A DNA stretch of 64,000 bases from Candidatus Daviesbacteria bacterium (GTDB taxonomy: Bacteria > Patescibacteria > Microgenomatia > Daviesbacterales > UBA10151), in contig JAQTZF010000001.1 of NCBI GenBank assembly GCA_028687915.1, positions 496,001 to 560,000 of the forward strand, written 5' to 3'. Positions 27,537 through 36,330 of the stretch are shown here, in pieces. Numbering within the stretch: position 1 is the first letter of the stretch; the number at the start of each line of letters is the position of its first letter. The position numbers and the translations under genes are program-made. The notes under the pieces were generated by a model, which searched no databases, had not been told where the DNA came from, and saw only the letters and a program-made list of their open reading frames with translations.

Positions 27537-28703
27537 TTAAAAAGGTGATTTTCTTGGAAGCAATATTACCCCTAAAAAGAATGTGTTAAAGAAAACCTGA
27601 AAACCTAATTGAATGAGAAAAGCAGCTGGAATGACCATTCTCATTGTAGTGCTATAATCTAGAGCCCCAAAGCCTTGTTGATACCATCCAAGAAATGTTT
27701 TAGCTACTATTATTAAACCTATTAACAATGCGACTCCACAGATTAATGTTGCTCTGTTTAGGTTGTTTTTTATTAAAGTAAAAGCTAGTAGGTGAGTAGT
27801 GGGAATAAGGTTATATTTGTGAATAAAAATTTTTGCAAATAAACCCAAGAAAAGGATTTGTATGCCAATAGAGATAAAAGTTGAAGAAATAAGCAGTGTG
27901 TGAACATCTAAGTTAATTCCAAATATATGTGCTGGTTTAACTAGGGTTAATGAAAAGAGGATTGTTCCACCAAATATTAGAAATAACCCCGGACTTAAAA
28001 ATAACCAATTCGGTGCAAAAAGTAACATAAAATGAAGAGTTTTAAATCCATCATGCCAGGTTCTTAAATGGGGTCGTCTTTGTCTGCCATCCTTATATAA
28101 AGTAATAGGAATTTCAGTTATTTTCATATTTAAAATGCTTGCTTTTGCAACCATTTCAATTGCATACTCCATACCTGTTGTTTGTAAGGCCATTCTATCC
28201 CATGCTTTTTTTCTAAAAGCGCGCATTCCACAGTAAAAATCACCTACAGGAGAACGGAAGAAAATTCTGCCTAGTAGCGATAACATGGGATTTCCAAAGA
28301 ATTGGTGTTGCCAGGGCATTGCACCAGGCATAATCCTTCCTGCAAAACGATTGCCCATTACTAAATCATATCCTTGTTCTATTTTATTTACAAAAGGTTC
28401 AATAGCTAAAAAATCATAACTATCATCAGCATCACCCATAATTATATACTTCCCCTCTGCTTTACAGATCCCAGCTTGTAAAGCTGCACCGTATCCTTTT
28501 TCGGCTACATTAACAACTTTAGCTCCTTCTTTTTTAGCTATTTGAATCGATTTATCTGTGCTTCCATTATCAGCCACAATAATTTCATACTTTCTTTTTA
28601 GAGGAAGAAATGATTTATGAATTTTTCTAATGCAAGTTGCAAGGGTTTTTTCTTCATTTAGGCACGGCATTACTACAGAATAATTATATTTCATAGATTG
28701 CAT
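27537..28703 (-). CDS. GT2 glycosyltransferase, DPM1-like with membrane helices
   Basis: A polyprenyl-phosphate-sugar synthase type GT2 of about 388 residues. The catalytic domain shows VVMPCLNEEKT near 10-20, EIIVADNGSTDKS near 40-52 and the metal motif GDADDSYDF near 90-98, followed by MGNRFAG and FYCGMRAFRK, both typical of DPM1/GtrB-like enzymes. Four hydrophobic segments follow after residue 220. It would transfer a sugar from a nucleotide donor to a polyprenyl phosphate that feeds GT-C enzymes. The ATG at 28703 is used; an in-frame TTG at 28730 and an ATG at 28694 are alternatives. Confidence 0.88.
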   Translation of the reverse strand: MQSMKYNYSVVMPCLNEEKTLATCIRKIHKSFLPLKRKYEIIVADNGSTDKSIQIAKKEGAKVVNVAEKGYGAALQAGICKAEGKYIIMGDADDSYDFLAIEPFVNKIEQGYDLVMGNRFAGRIMPGAMPWQHQFFGNPMLSLLGRIFFRSPVGDFYCGMRAFRKKAWDRMALQTTGMEYAIEMVAKASILNMKITEIPITLYKDGRQRRPHLRTWHDGFKTLHFMLLFAPNWLFLSPGLFLIFGGTILFSLTLVKPAHIFGINLDVHTLLISSTFISIGIQILFLGLFAKIFIHKYNLIPTTHLLAFTLIKNNLNRATLICGVALLIGLIIVAKTFLGWYQQGFGALDYSTTMRMVIPAAFLIQLGFQVFFNTFFLGVILLPRKSPF

Positions 28704-28787
28704 ATTATTAGAGTCTTCTATTAAATTCAATAGAAGGAATTTTGTATGGTTGGTGTTAAATACTATATAGCATTTTAAAGAAAAATA

Positions 28788-29393
28788 TTAAGAAATTTTT
28801 TTAATTAATATTAAATTGTTAAACCCAAATTGAAAATATTCATGAACTATGTTTATTTTTTGTTCATATGGACTTAATGATTCAAGAATCTTTTCCTTGT
28901 TAAAGTATGTCTTATGTTCTTCAGTTAAAGTTTTAGAAATAAGCCGTAATTTATATGATAAAAATTCCAACACTGCTTTAGCCTTTGGGGTAGGTGCGGT
29001 AAAGATACAAACTCCACCTGGTTTTAATATTCTAATACTTTCTTTTATTACATCCTGAGGGTTATCTAAGTGTTCTAAAAAAGCCAAGCCAATAACATAA
29101 TCTACAGTGCCTGTATCCAATGGGATCGTCTTATCTACTGTTTTTAGTATAAATTTAACAAAGTCACCTTTTTTATGTCTTAAAATTGTTTCGCTGCTTA
29201 TTAAAGGATCTACACCAATATATTGTTTAATATTAACGCCTTTTTTAATAGCATGTTTATAAAAACCAATATCGTCACCGCATCCCAAATCTACGACAGT
29301 AAGTGGTTTATTTTTATCGATATGCTTGATAACCTTTTTATATCTGAAGCTTCCCAATAATGGTTCTAGCAGGCCTTTATCATAAGTCTTCAT
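28788..29393 (-). CDS. class I SAM-dependent methyltransferase
   Basis: A 201-residue methyltransferase with motif I VVDLGCGDD at 33-41, the strand-2 segment YIGVDPL, and TVDYVIGLAFLEHLDNPQDV, a clear Methyltransf_11 strand-4 pattern. ILKPGGVCIFTAPTP follows as post-motif III. It overlaps the preceding GT2 gene (29390) by four bases on the minus strand, so the two are co-translated. Substrate unknown; methylation of the glycan is inferred. Confidence 0.86.
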   Translation of the reverse strand: MKTYDKGLLEPLLGSFRYKKVIKHIDKNKPLTVVDLGCGDDIGFYKHAIKKGVNIKQYIGVDPLISSETILRHKKGDFVKFILKTVDKTIPLDTGTVDYVIGLAFLEHLDNPQDVIKESIRILKPGGVCIFTAPTPKAKAVLEFLSYKLRLISKTLTEEHKTYFNKEKILESLSPYEQKINIVHEYFQFGFNNLILIKKIS

Positions 29394-30118
29394 TTTTCTA
29401 GTATATTAAACTTAATAATTACCCAGAGGGCTTCTATACCATCTCTCCAACCTATCTTTTTACCTTCTTCATAAGTACGTCCATAATATGAGATTCCTAC
29501 TTCAAATATCTTAATTCCTTTTATTTTTGATATTCTGGCCGTAATTTCAGGTTCAGTTCCAAATCTTTTGCTAACTAGTCTTGGAGCGATGGATCTGATG
29601 AGATCTCCTCTAAAAGTTTTATATCCAGTTTCCATATCAGTAAGATTAAGGTTGGTTAACATATTTGAAAAAGAGGTTAGAAAACGATTGACTTGATAGT
29701 GCCAAAAGAAGAGTACTCGATGAGGTCTATTTGAAATAAACCTTGAACCATAAACTACATCCGCGTCATTCTTTATAAATGGCTCTAAAAGCAGTGGATA
29801 ATCTTCGGGGTTATATTCTAAATCAGCGTCTTGTACTAAAACTATGTCTCCGGTGGTTGCCAAAAATCCATCTTTTAATGCAGCACCCTTACCTTCATTC
29901 TTTTTCTTTAATATTACATTAAAAGATATCCCTGGTTTCTTTTTGAAGGCTTCCTCAGCCTCTAAAATCTCTTTTGATGAATTATCAGTTGATCCATCAT
30001 CCACTAAAATAATTTCTTTATGATAATTATTTGTGTTGGATTCAATGACTGCTTCAATGGTTTTTTTGATAAAACCTTCTTCATTATATATAGGAATGAC
30101 GATAGATAGTTTATTCAT
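29390..30118 (-). CDS. GT2 glycosyltransferase, dolichyl-phosphate-mannose-synthase-like
   Basis: A 242-residue soluble GT2 enzyme. LSIVIPIYNEEG is at 4-15, EIILVDDGSTDNS at 35-47, NEGKGAALKDG at 74-84, the metal motif QDADLEYNPED at 96-106 and the family sequence DMETGYKTFRGD further on. Lacking membrane helices, it corresponds to short DPM1-type enzymes making polyprenyl-phosphate sugars. It is the first gene of the minus-strand run 30118-25187, only 60 bases from the likely start of a divergent GT-C gene that could use its product. Confidence 0.9.
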   Translation of the reverse strand: MNKLSIVIPIYNEEGFIKKTIEAVIESNTNNYHKEIILVDDGSTDNSSKEILEAEEAFKKKPGISFNVILKKKNEGKGAALKDGFLATTGDIVLVQDADLEYNPEDYPLLLEPFIKNDADVVYGSRFISNRPHRVLFFWHYQVNRFLTSFSNMLTNLNLTDMETGYKTFRGDLIRSIAPRLVSKRFGTEPEITARISKIKGIKIFEVGISYYGRTYEEGKKIGWRDGIEALWVIIKFNILEK

Positions 30119-30178
30119 TTTATGATTGATTATTACATAATAATTATATTTCTTTCAATTACCTGTTATCATAATAGG

Positions 30179-31798
30179 GTGAAAATTCTTTTAAGAAGCC
30201 ATATTATATTTTTCATCTGTATTTCTTTATTCTGCTTACTTTTATTTAAGGATATCTTTTCAGAGAGAACCCTGATTCCAAACCTCGAGCCTTTTCCTGA
30301 TAGTATTTATTATGTGGGAGGAGCTAAGAGTTTATTGAGCGGCAATGGATTAAATATTGTTCGGGAAGGAAGATCTTTAGCCCTTATTGTGCCCCCTCTG
30401 TATCCATTGCTATTAGTCCCGATGTATCTTATTAACAGCGATGTCAGGATGTTTTATTTTACGAATATTGTGTTTGCTCTTTCATCCTTTTGCATTTTTT
30501 ATCTTATTTTAAGGAAATTAGTTGGCAACCCACTAATTAAAGCCTTTGTATTAATCCTCTATGTTACTAATTATGATTTATATTGGTTTCCAAACCTCGC
30601 AATGGCAGAAAACTTAACTTTACTACTCTCGCTCACTGGTATATTGTTACTTTTAGCTAAAGTTAATTTATTTAATATAATCGCTGCTGGAATATTGGTA
30701 GTAAGCTTTTATGCTACAAAGTATGCAAGTGTTCCTTTAGTAATATCTTTTTTTATTGCTTATTTTATTAAGTTATTTTTACTTTGGCGAGGCAAACAAT
30801 TTAAATTTGAGAAGTTCATTGTCTTTTTATCTAGCACATTAATTACATTTATTATATTTTGTTTTTATGAATATTTATCTAAAGGTAGCTTTCCGTTAAG
30901 CTCGTTGGTAAGTTTTGGGACAAGTTTAAGTAATAAGAGTACAGCGCAAGTAACTTCTTCTACCACTTTTTCTCTTGCGTATGTAGATATAAACATAAGG
31001 CATTATTTAAACGCTTTGACAGGTGGATCCGAGAGATTTCTTTGGGATTCGACACCAATAGTGCCAAAGTTTGTTGCAATAGGAGGACTTTTAGGTTTAG
31101 TTATTGGATTAATTAAAGTTAATCTACGTTTTATATGTTTTAGCTTCTTGCTAATAATATTAAGTTCAATACTGTTTATGTCGACATTTTACACTACTGA
31201 TATGCGCTATATTTATCAGGTTATTCCAATATTGCTTTTAGGATTTGCTATATTATTAACACTTGCTCTAGATTATAGTAATAAAAAATTGTTTCGTTAT
31301 TGCGTTATTTTTATAGTTTCAACGTTATTTTTATACTACGGATTAACAAATGTAATTAGAATTAAAAGTCAAATAAGTTTAAATTTAAGATATACAGAAA
31401 CACCTTGGTATTATGTTAATGTTTTAGAATTAAATAAATTCTTTGCTACTCCTACTCAATCGTTGACTGGTAAAAAGCCTGTTGTGATATCTCCGATGGC
31501 TCCATATTATGTAGACTTTTTCTCTAATGGTAACTATACACTTTTGCCATTGTCTGTACAGCAAGAATTTAGAAGCTACAAAGAGAATGCCTGGGGACTA
31601 AATGATTATAGTGATTTAATTAAACTTTATAAAAAGTATTTACAAGAAGGATATATATTATATTTAGCTAATTATGGCTTGGGAAATGAGGGGTATTTGC
31701 ATAGTGATTTTGATGCTATTAAAAAGATTTTTAAAGTAACAGAGGTTTCAGTTGGTTGTTATAATGCGTGTAATATCTATAGAGTAGAACTTCAGTAA
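30179..31798 (+). CDS. GT-C type membrane glycosyltransferase (ArnT/PMT-like)
   Basis: A membrane protein of about 540 residues with 10 or more hydrophobic segments. The first outer loop has EPFPDSIYYVGGAKSLL near residues 37-53, with the aspartate expected of GT39/GT83-like enzymes, and AENLTLLLSLTG matches the helix that usually follows. The C-terminal 130 residues are an extracytoplasmic domain. The GTG at 30179 is chosen because an ATG at 30122 would leave only three bases to the divergent gene; that longer form is possible. It is likely co-transcribed with 31809. Confidence 0.75.
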   Translation: MKILLRSHIIFFICISLFCLLLFKDIFSERTLIPNLEPFPDSIYYVGGAKSLLSGNGLNIVREGRSLALIVPPLYPLLLVPMYLINSDVRMFYFTNIVFALSSFCIFYLILRKLVGNPLIKAFVLILYVTNYDLYWFPNLAMAENLTLLLSLTGILLLLAKVNLFNIIAAGILVVSFYATKYASVPLVISFFIAYFIKLFLLWRGKQFKFEKFIVFLSSTLITFIIFCFYEYLSKGSFPLSSLVSFGTSLSNKSTAQVTSSTTFSLAYVDINIRHYLNALTGGSERFLWDSTPIVPKFVAIGGLLGLVIGLIKVNLRFICFSFLLIILSSILFMSTFYTTDMRYIYQVIPILLLGFAILLTLALDYSNKKLFRYCVIFIVSTLFLYYGLTNVIRIKSQISLNLRYTETPWYYVNVLELNKFFATPTQSLTGKKPVVISPMAPYYVDFFSNGNYTLLPLSVQQEFRSYKENAWGLNDYSDLIKLYKKYLQEGYILYLANYGLGNEGYLHSDFDAIKKIFKVTEVSVGCYNACNIYRVELQ

Positions 31799-31808
31799 AA
31801 TTATTAAT

Positions 31809-33698
31809 ATGGAGAATTTTACTGAAGCCTTAAAATTTTTAATTGGAATAATTTTTACTATTTTAGTAGGGAATTCGCTAATCTCCTGGATTGAAAGAAA
31901 GATTACTCCCGGCATAATTTTGATTTCTGTAATATTAGGGCTTGTAACAATTTCTTTAGCATATTTATTCCTTACTTATTTTAAAATACCCTTTTTTCTA
32001 ATTAACATTATTTTAGCTTTGTTTACCTTTGTAAGTATATATATGTTTAAGCCAAAGCTGGTATTGCAGTTTAGAGATGTAATTTTGACACTTTCTTTTA
32101 TTTTAATTGGGACAGTTTTATTAAACAGCAAGTTAATTTTTGAGGGGTTTGATAAGTACGGAGGATTTTTGTTAAGTAAAGGTAATATTGATGCTTTATG
32201 GCATATTGCCCTTCAAGAATCTCTAAAAATATCAGTGCCTCCTCAAAGCCCATTGTATTCCGGACAGATTTTAACGGGTTATCATTATTTAAATGATATT
32301 TATTGGGTGTGGTTTAGTAAAATTTTAGGTATATCAACAATTAACCTGTGTATATTTTGGGCTCCGCTATTTATATCTTCATTATTTGTAGCTACTACAT
32401 TACTAGTGATGATAAAGATATTTAAAGATAAAAAAAATGCTTTTATTGCTTCAGGTGTAGTTGTTTTTACATCAAGTTTGTCGTTTATTGCTCCACTATT
32501 TTTCCCTAATGCTGGTTTTCATCAATCTGTTTTTTGGTTGGATCAACCAACTTACTATATTTTTAATCAGCAGTTAACATTATCAATTGCAGTTATAAAT
32601 TTAATAATATTTCTTTTTCTTAGCTCTCTAAAAAAGTGGTGGTGGGTAATTGGTTTATTAGTTGGTAGTTTAGCTGGGGTAAAAGTTTATGGTTTACTTA
32701 TTATTTTCCCTGCAATTTCTATAATTGGTTTCTATCTATGGCAAAAGCAAAGAGATTGGAATTACTTTGGTATGATTTTACTTTCTGTATTAATTTCTAT
32801 ATTTATAGTTTTAATTGAAGGTCCAAGTAATGGTTTTCCTTTCTACTTTGATCCCGGTTTGTTAGTCAAATCAATGTTTGATGATCCGCTTAGATTAAAT
32901 TACCCTGCATGGGAGATTAATCGTCTTGCTTTGGTTGAACAGCATAATTGGATTAAGCTATTTTATCAGTGGAGTAAAGGTGTAGTAATTTTTTTAATCG
33001 GAAACTTTAATCTGAAAATTTTAGCATTAATATTTCTCCCGGCTTTACTAAAAAATAAAAGTTTATCTAAAGATAATAAAATTATTCTATTACTTTCAAG
33101 TGTGGTTATTTTGCTAAGTCTAAGTTCTGGTCTTCTTCTTTCACAAAAAGCAGTTACATGGAACGTTGTACAATTCCTTGTATATGCGCAGCTTCCTTTA
33201 GTAGTAATATTGGTTTTTAGTGTAATAACCTTTTTTAGCAAAAGAAACCAAATCATAATTTTTTTAGTGATATTCTTAGTAGGGGTTCCCTCATCCTTTC
33301 ATCCAATTAAGTACTATTCTAATATTAATTCATATATTTATTATCCACCTGAATTAATTCAGGTTTTACAGGAAGTTAAAGCTCTCCCGTCTGATGCTCA
33401 AATTATTGTAGGTGAAAGATATTATATTAACAGTTTTGTTCCAGCATTTAGTGCTCATGGTGTTTATTTGGCAGATATTAATGTACTTGAGTTATTACTT
33501 CCCTTTAGTGCAAAAGAAAGGATTGAGTATGTTAAAAAGTTAGAAAACAGGGAAATTGAATGTAAATTAAATCAGTATCTTTTGTCAGATAAAAATTATA
33601 AATCAAATAATTTATCAAATAATAACTTTCAATTTATTGTGATTTACAAGCGAAATAATATTACTCTTTTTAAATGTGTAAAAAAACTAGTTTACTGA
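31809..33698 (+). CDS. multi-pass membrane protein, possible GT-C enzyme
   Basis: A 629-residue membrane protein with about 12-14 hydrophobic segments. The first large outer loop carries NIDALWHIALQES at 126-138 and SGQILTGYHYLNDIYW. A D-x-x-WH loop-1 motif recalls the acidic first-loop motif of GT-C glycosyltransferases, but I cannot tie it to a known family. The last 120 residues are a small soluble domain with a VGERYYINSF segment resembling the C-terminal part of GT39-like proteins. The gene follows a GT-C gene by ten bases. Confidence 0.58.
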   Translation: MENFTEALKFLIGIIFTILVGNSLISWIERKITPGIILISVILGLVTISLAYLFLTYFKIPFFLINIILALFTFVSIYMFKPKLVLQFRDVILTLSFILIGTVLLNSKLIFEGFDKYGGFLLSKGNIDALWHIALQESLKISVPPQSPLYSGQILTGYHYLNDIYWVWFSKILGISTINLCIFWAPLFISSLFVATTLLVMIKIFKDKKNAFIASGVVVFTSSLSFIAPLFFPNAGFHQSVFWLDQPTYYIFNQQLTLSIAVINLIIFLFLSSLKKWWWVIGLLVGSLAGVKVYGLLIIFPAISIIGFYLWQKQRDWNYFGMILLSVLISIFIVLIEGPSNGFPFYFDPGLLVKSMFDDPLRLNYPAWEINRLALVEQHNWIKLFYQWSKGVVIFLIGNFNLKILALIFLPALLKNKSLSKDNKIILLLSSVVILLSLSSGLLLSQKAVTWNVVQFLVYAQLPLVVILVFSVITFFSKRNQIIIFLVIFLVGVPSSFHPIKYYSNINSYIYYPPELIQVLQEVKALPSDAQIIVGERYYINSFVPAFSAHGVYLADINVLELLLPFSAKERIEYVKKLENREIECKLNQYLLSDKNYKSNNLSNNNFQFIVIYKRNNITLFKCVKKLVY

Positions 33699-33743
33699 CA
33701 CATAATAATTATGCTAATCTTCCAAGAATGAAAGGTAATATTT

Positions 33744-34526
33744 ATGACTTTTTTATATGATTGGTTTAGTAACAATATTCCTGTATGGGAAAAGGCATTA
33801 AAAAGATTCAGAAACAAAGAGAATTTACTTTTTCTGGAAATCGGATGTTTTGAAGGTAAGGCCACTTTATGGTTGGTAGAGAATATACTGACTCATCCTA
33901 CCTCTAAGATAGTTGTCGTGGATACGTTTCAGGGAGGAGAAGATCAGATTTACTTCGGTGTACAAACAAATAATTTACTATCAAAGTTTAAAACTAATCT
34001 AAAGAGTTATATTTCTAAAAATCCTAAAACTAGTAAGGTTATTATTAAAAAAGGTTTTTCTGGTAAAGTCTTAAGATCACTGAATGATCACTTCGACTTT
34101 ATTTATATCGATGGTTCTCATATTGCAAAAGACGTGTTGGAAGATATTGTATTGAGCTGGGGTTTGCTAAAGGATGATGGGGTAATGGTATTTGACGATT
34201 ATGGTTGGGATCGTTATAAAGATGAGACTTTAAACCCAAGACCTGCAATAAATTGTTTTCTAAGAATATATAAAGGTTGGTATAAAATTTTAAATTCTGG
34301 TTATCAATTAACAGTACAAAAAAAAGATAAAAAAAGTTCTATGGATAAATTTACCAAAACAACATATGAAAATTTAGTTTTAACTGATACTTTTTTTAAA
34401 GAACAAATAAATAAGCAGGTGGATTCAATTAAATTTATGAAAGTTATCAAAGACTCTAAATTTTATAAATTATGGAGAATTTATTGTAACTTAAAGGATA
34501 CGCTGAAAATTAATAAATATAAATGA
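33744..34526 (+). CDS. class I SAM-dependent methyltransferase (Methyltransf_24-like) with shared tail
   Basis: A 260-residue methyltransferase. Motif I is FLEIGCFEGKA at 30-40, the strand-2 end IVVVDTFQGGE near 56-66, and DFIYIDGSHIAKDV at 118-131 followed by GVMVFDDYGW gives the D/H pattern of Methyltransf_24. The C-terminal tail from D237 to N249 (SKFYKLWRIYCN) is the same as in the GT2 enzyme at 21199, with nearly identical DNA. The tail is separate from the catalytic fold and may be a docking or membrane-binding helix. The stop overlaps the next gene's ATG. Confidence 0.83.
   Translation: MTFLYDWFSNNIPVWEKALKRFRNKENLLFLEIGCFEGKATLWLVENILTHPTSKIVVVDTFQGGEDQIYFGVQTNNLLSKFKTNLKSYISKNPKTSKVIIKKGFSGKVLRSLNDHFDFIYIDGSHIAKDVLEDIVLSWGLLKDDGVMVFDDYGWDRYKDETLNPRPAINCFLRIYKGWYKILNSGYQLTVQKKDKKSSMDKFTKTTYENLVLTDTFFKEQINKQVDSIKFMKVIKDSKFYKLWRIYCNLKDTLKINKYK
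34453..34489 (+). repeat. 37-base direct repeat, copy 2 (3' end of a methyltransferase gene)
   Basis: This is the partner of 22073-22109 (one mismatch in 37, then 29 identical bases), in frame and at the same distance from the stop. The two host genes encode different folds, so the shared end cannot come from ordinary gene duplication of the whole gene. Confidence 0.9.
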
Positions 34527-35338
34527 CACAAAAATATATACTCACAAATTATGGTTACTATAAGAATATTAAGACAAAAAAGTTGCCGTATGATAAAGGT
34601 TACATACAAAAAAGAAATAATACTGATGTAGTTTTTTATAAGAAGAGAAAAGATATATTAAGGCGGGATTTTCAAAAAAAATTATTACCGATTGTAATTA
34701 AAGCAAAAGAAATATTTTGTGAAGACTTAAGGATTCTTGATATTGGATGTGGGGATGGTGTTGTTTTAGAATCATTATTTGATATTGGACGCACACAAAA
34801 GATTAAGATTAAGCTTTACGGAATTGATCCGGATAATTTTGCGTTTAAAGATATTCGGGTATCAGCCAAGCTTACGAAAGGAGTGTCAGAAAAAATGCCA
34901 TATGATGACAGTTTCTTTCATGTGGTGATCTCAAGTCAAATGATAGAACATTTAACAGAAATACAGACAGATAAGACAAACAAAGAAACTTTAAGGATTT
35001 TGAAAATGAGTGGTTTTTACTATATTGAGACTCCAAATCCACAAAGCAGTTTAGCCAAAACAAAGAAAAGTCGGTGGCAGATGTTTTTACCAGATCATTT
35101 AGTGCTATATCCTCCAAATGCTTTAGCAGTTTTATTAAAGAATGTTGGTTTTAGAGATATTAAAGCTGGTGCTAGGTATGAAAAAGACGAACAGATTAAT
35201 GAAATACAAGATACGTTTATAAGTAGATTTCCTTTTGCAAAAAATCAGCATATTGCTAGAATAGGCATGTTTTTGTTTAAGATTTACATTATGGTTTCAA
35301 ACAATGGAGCAATTACCTGTGTTTTGGCTAGAAAATAA
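34523..35338 (+). CDS. class I SAM-dependent methyltransferase
   Basis: A 271-residue methyltransferase with motif I ILDIGCGDG at 71-79, YGIDPDNFAF as the strand-2 segment, and SEKMPYDDSFFHVVISSQMIEHL, a typical Methyltransf_11 strand-4 pattern. The TLRILKMSGFYYIETPNPQS block is post-motif III. The gene overlaps the previous methyltransferase by four bases and lies 22 bases before the PfkB kinase gene. Substrate unknown. Confidence 0.85.
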   Translation: MTQKYILTNYGYYKNIKTKKLPYDKGYIQKRNNTDVVFYKKRKDILRRDFQKKLLPIVIKAKEIFCEDLRILDIGCGDGVVLESLFDIGRTQKIKIKLYGIDPDNFAFKDIRVSAKLTKGVSEKMPYDDSFFHVVISSQMIEHLTEIQTDKTNKETLRILKMSGFYYIETPNPQSSLAKTKKSRWQMFLPDHLVLYPPNALAVLLKNVGFRDIKAGARYEKDEQINEIQDTFISRFPFAKNQHIARIGMFLFKIYIMVSNNGAITCVLARK

Positions 35339-35360
35339 TTAGATTTTTTATTTTAAATTT

Positions 35361-36320
35361 ATGAAAAAAAGAAAAAAAATAATTTTATGTGGATCTATTG
35401 CAATCGACCGGATAATGAATTTTTCTGGTAAGTATAAAGATCTGTTTAAATTAACTAATAAAGAAATACTTTCAATTAGTGTTTTTTTATCAAATCTTAA
35501 AAACAATCATGGAGGAGTTGGTGCAAATATTGCTTATACACTAGCACTGCTTGGGGAAAAACCAATTTTAGTAGGATCAGTAGGTAAAGAAGCTGAAGGC
35601 TATTTAGAAAAGCTTTCAGCTTTGGGTATAGATACTAGAAATATTCACCGTAGTTTATTGGAAACGGCTTCTTTTAATGTAATTACAGATAGTGCAAACA
35701 ATCAAATTGGAGGTTTTTATCCAGGGGCTATGTTTGATAGCGACTCTCAAACCCTTAATAAATGGGCAGGCAAGGACGTTTTAGTGGTAATTTCTCCTCA
35801 TGATCCAAAGGCTATGAAACGTCAAATAGAGGAGTGTTTTAAAAATAAATTTCAGATGTTTTATGACATAGGTCAACAGGTATTAAATACCTCTAAAGAG
35901 GACTTGATTTTCGGGCTTAGTAAAGCTCAAATTTTAATACTAAATGAATTTGAAATGAAAGCACTTTGTAGTAAAACAAAAAATTCCATATCTTCCTTAA
36001 AATCTAGAATTCCTCTTGTTATTACAACGCTTGGTGAGGAAGGGTCAATTATTGAAGGAAAAAATATTTCTAAAAAAATTAGAATTAAATCTGTAAGAAT
36101 AGATGAAGTCGTTGATCCTACAGGAGCAGGAGATGCTTATAGGGCTGGTTTTCTGTATGGATTTGCGCGCGATTGGGACTTAAAAACTTGTGGACAAATG
36201 GGTAGTCTGGCTGCTTCCTGCACAATCGCACATCACGGAACACAAGAACATTTATTTACTAAGGAAGAATTTAGTAATAAATATGAGGATTGTTTTGAAG
36301 AAAAGTTATTGTTAATATAG
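35361..36320 (+). CDS. PfkB family carbohydrate/nucleoside kinase
   Basis: A 319-residue ribokinase-fold kinase. The N-terminal GGVGANIAYTLALLG at 51-65 binds the sugar; DPTGAGDAYRAGF at 252-264 is the PfkB signature 2, with the catalytic base D258 and the anion hole GAGD. The direct pairing with S-adenosylhomocysteine hydrolase 10 bases downstream suggests an adenosine kinase that removes the adenosine released by that enzyme and so pulls the reversible hydrolysis forward. A sugar kinase remains possible, as the family is broad. Confidence 0.85.
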   Translation: MKKRKKIILCGSIAIDRIMNFSGKYKDLFKLTNKEILSISVFLSNLKNNHGGVGANIAYTLALLGEKPILVGSVGKEAEGYLEKLSALGIDTRNIHRSLLETASFNVITDSANNQIGGFYPGAMFDSDSQTLNKWAGKDVLVVISPHDPKAMKRQIEECFKNKFQMFYDIGQQVLNTSKEDLIFGLSKAQILILNEFEMKALCSKTKNSISSLKSRIPLVITTLGEEGSIIEGKNISKKIRIKSVRIDEVVDPTGAGDAYRAGFLYGFARDWDLKTCGQMGSLAASCTIAHHGTQEHLFTKEEFSNKYEDCFEEKLLLI

Positions 36321-36330
36321 CAAAACAAAT

